Under the pieces are notes generated by a model. The model was not told the DNA's origin and made no database searches. It worked only from the letters and a program-made list of their open reading frames with translations. From an uncultured Clostridia bacterium (GTDB lineage: Bacteria; Bacillota; Clostridia; Oscillospirales; Acutalibacteraceae), in NCBI GenBank assembly GCA_947168785.1, contig CAMVNL010000194.1, positions 1 through 5,361 on the forward strand: 5,361 nucleotides of DNA, given 5' to 3'. Numbering within the stretch: the stretch's first letter is position 1; each line of letters begins with the position of its first letter. Positions 4,496 through 5,361 of the stretch are shown one piece after another. Made by a program: the position numbers and the translations under genes.

Positions 4496-5138
4496 ACTTG
4501 TCCTCTTTGATTTCGACGGAACGGTGATCGACAACAGCGAGGGCATTTTCAACTGCATCCGTTATTCGCTGGAAAAGCTGAACTTTCCCGTGCCGGAGGA
4601 GGCCGTCCTCCGCCGCTTCGTGGGACCGTCCCTTTTCGACAGCTTCCGCGCCTATTGCGAGGACGACGAAGAAAAGGCGGAACGCTTCGTGGCGCTCTAC
4701 CGGGAGCGGTACGCCCCCATCGGCTTCTCCGAGTGCCGCCTTTACGACGGCATGCGGGAGCTGCTTTCTCAGTTGAAGGCGGAGGGCCGCAAGGTGGCGG
4801 TCTGCTCCGGCAAGCCCTATGATTTTGTCAAAAAGATCATCCGCATGCTGGAAATGGACGAGCTGTTCGACGGCTGCTTCTGCCCCGGCTTTGCCCCTGT
4901 GGATTCCGACAAGGCGGGGCTGATCCTCGCCGCGGTGGCGCAGTTCGGCGTGGGCAAAGAAGAAACGCTGATGGTGGGCGACCGCCGGTTCGATATCGAA
5001 GCGGCCAAAAAGGCGGGCGTGCCGTCCCTCGGCGTGCGATACGGCTTCGCGGAGCCCGGCGAGCTGGAAAAGGCCGGGGCCGACCGCATCGTCGCGTCGG
5101 TGGCGGAGATCCGCCGCGCCATTGAAGACCTGGCATAA
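4482..5138 (+). CDS. HAD-superfamily phosphatase, phosphoglycolate phosphatase/PpaX-like
   Basis: 218 residues with all four HAD motifs. Motif I is LFDFDGTVID (8-17), with nucleophile Asp10 and acid/base Asp12. Motif II is VCSGKP, with Ser109. Motif III is Lys144 in DSDKAGLI. Motif IV is VGDRRFDIEAAKKAGV (165-180), with Mg-binding Asp167 and Asp171. Residues about 17-85 form the helical C1 cap typical of phosphoglycolate phosphatase, beta-phosphoglucomutase and PpaX. It should be a cytoplasmic Mg-dependent phosphatase for a small phosphorylated metabolite. The substrate cannot be read from the sequence; Gph, PpaX or a nucleotidase are all possible. GVRYGF (184-189), following motif IV, is common in the Gph/PpaX group. 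It sits between tmk and a thiamine pyrophosphokinase gene in a packed operon, so nucleotide or thiamine-phosphate housekeeping is conceivable, but this is only context. Confidence 0.87.
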   Translation: MNHIKLVLFDFDGTVIDNSEGIFNCIRYSLEKLNFPVPEEAVLRRFVGPSLFDSFRAYCEDDEEKAERFVALYRERYAPIGFSECRLYDGMRELLSQLKAEGRKVAVCSGKPYDFVKKIIRMLEMDELFDGCFCPGFAPVDSDKAGLILAAVAQFGVGKEETLMVGDRRFDIEAAKKAGVPSLGVRYGFAEPGELEKAGADRIVASVAEIRRAIEDLA

Positions 5139-5159
5139 AACGATAAAGGTGCTGACGAT

Positions 5160-5361
5160 ATGAAAACCTGCATTATTTTCGGCGCGGGCGTCTATGACGC
5201 GCAGCAGCCGGCGACGACGGAGGGCTGCCTCGTGATCGCCGCCGACGGCGGCTATGCAAAGTGCCGCGCGCTGGGCATTGCCCCCGATCTCGTGATCGGG
5301 GATTTCGATTCTCTCGGCTTCGCGCCGCAGGAGGGCAGCGTAGTGAAGCTGCCGGTGGAAA
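5160..5361 (+). CDS. Thiamine pyrophosphokinase, N-terminal part (cut by window end)
   Basis: 67 codons are visible. IAADGGYAKCRALGI (26-40) and PDLVIGDFDSLG (42-53) are the characteristic motifs of the catalytic domain; the aspartates of ADGG and GDFDS bind Mg and ATP. The enzyme transfers pyrophosphate from ATP to thiamine, giving thiamine diphosphate directly, and serves thiamine salvage. AAAGGTG at 5145-5151 lies 8 bases before the ATG, and the gap to the HAD gene is 21 bases, so it belongs to the same operon. About two thirds of the protein, including the thiamine-binding C-terminal domain, is outside the window. Bacterial names for this gene differ (thiN, tnr3-like, yloS), so no symbol is given. 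Confidence 0.92.
   Translation, partial: MKTCIIFGAGVYDAQQPATTEGCLVIAADGGYAKCRALGIAPDLVIGDFDSLGFAPQEGSVVKLPVE

Overview
The window is 5.4 kb of GC-rich bacterial DNA with every recognisable gene on the + strand. Gene content (ABC exporter, FucU, an FGGY kinase of the rhamnulokinase type, RsmA, a dTMP kinase, an HAD phosphatase, a thiamine pyrophosphokinase) and protein style (for example the RsmA N-terminus starting MDLTDINTVKRVLSRHGF) suggest a GC-rich gut Clostridia member, perhaps Oscillospirales. That placement is from memory of the families, not from a search.

Layout: 1-188 is the end of an ABC exporter ATPase. 400-819 is fucU (L-fucose mutarotase) and 1107-2567 is a RhaB/FucK-type sugar kinase; together they look like part of a deoxysugar (L-fucose or L-rhamnose) catabolic locus, whose isomerase, aldolase and transporter are not in view. 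2823-3680 is rsmA (16S rRNA dimethyltransferase). 3845-4495 (dTMP kinase), 4482-5138 (HAD phosphatase) and 5160-5361 (thiamine pyrophosphokinase, cut by the window end) are tightly packed (14-base overlap, then a 21-base gap) and read as one operon of nucleotide and cofactor housekeeping genes.

The unusual part is between the genes. The four long spacers (189-399, 820-1106, 2568-2822, 3681-3844) carry degenerate tandem arrays of 7-base units, five arrays in all, with different unit sequences. One array supplies the last codons and the stop of rsmA. The spacers also carry GC-rich hairpins, one of which occurs twice as a near copy (912-933 and 3731-3752), and a 168-base element (2579-2746) bounded by perfect 19-base inverted repeats with nested hairpins inside, which resembles a MITE or a structured RNA. 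The compact tmk-HAD-TPK operon has none of these elements. The genes themselves are ordinary; the heptad/hairpin spacer system is the best candidate for something undescribed.
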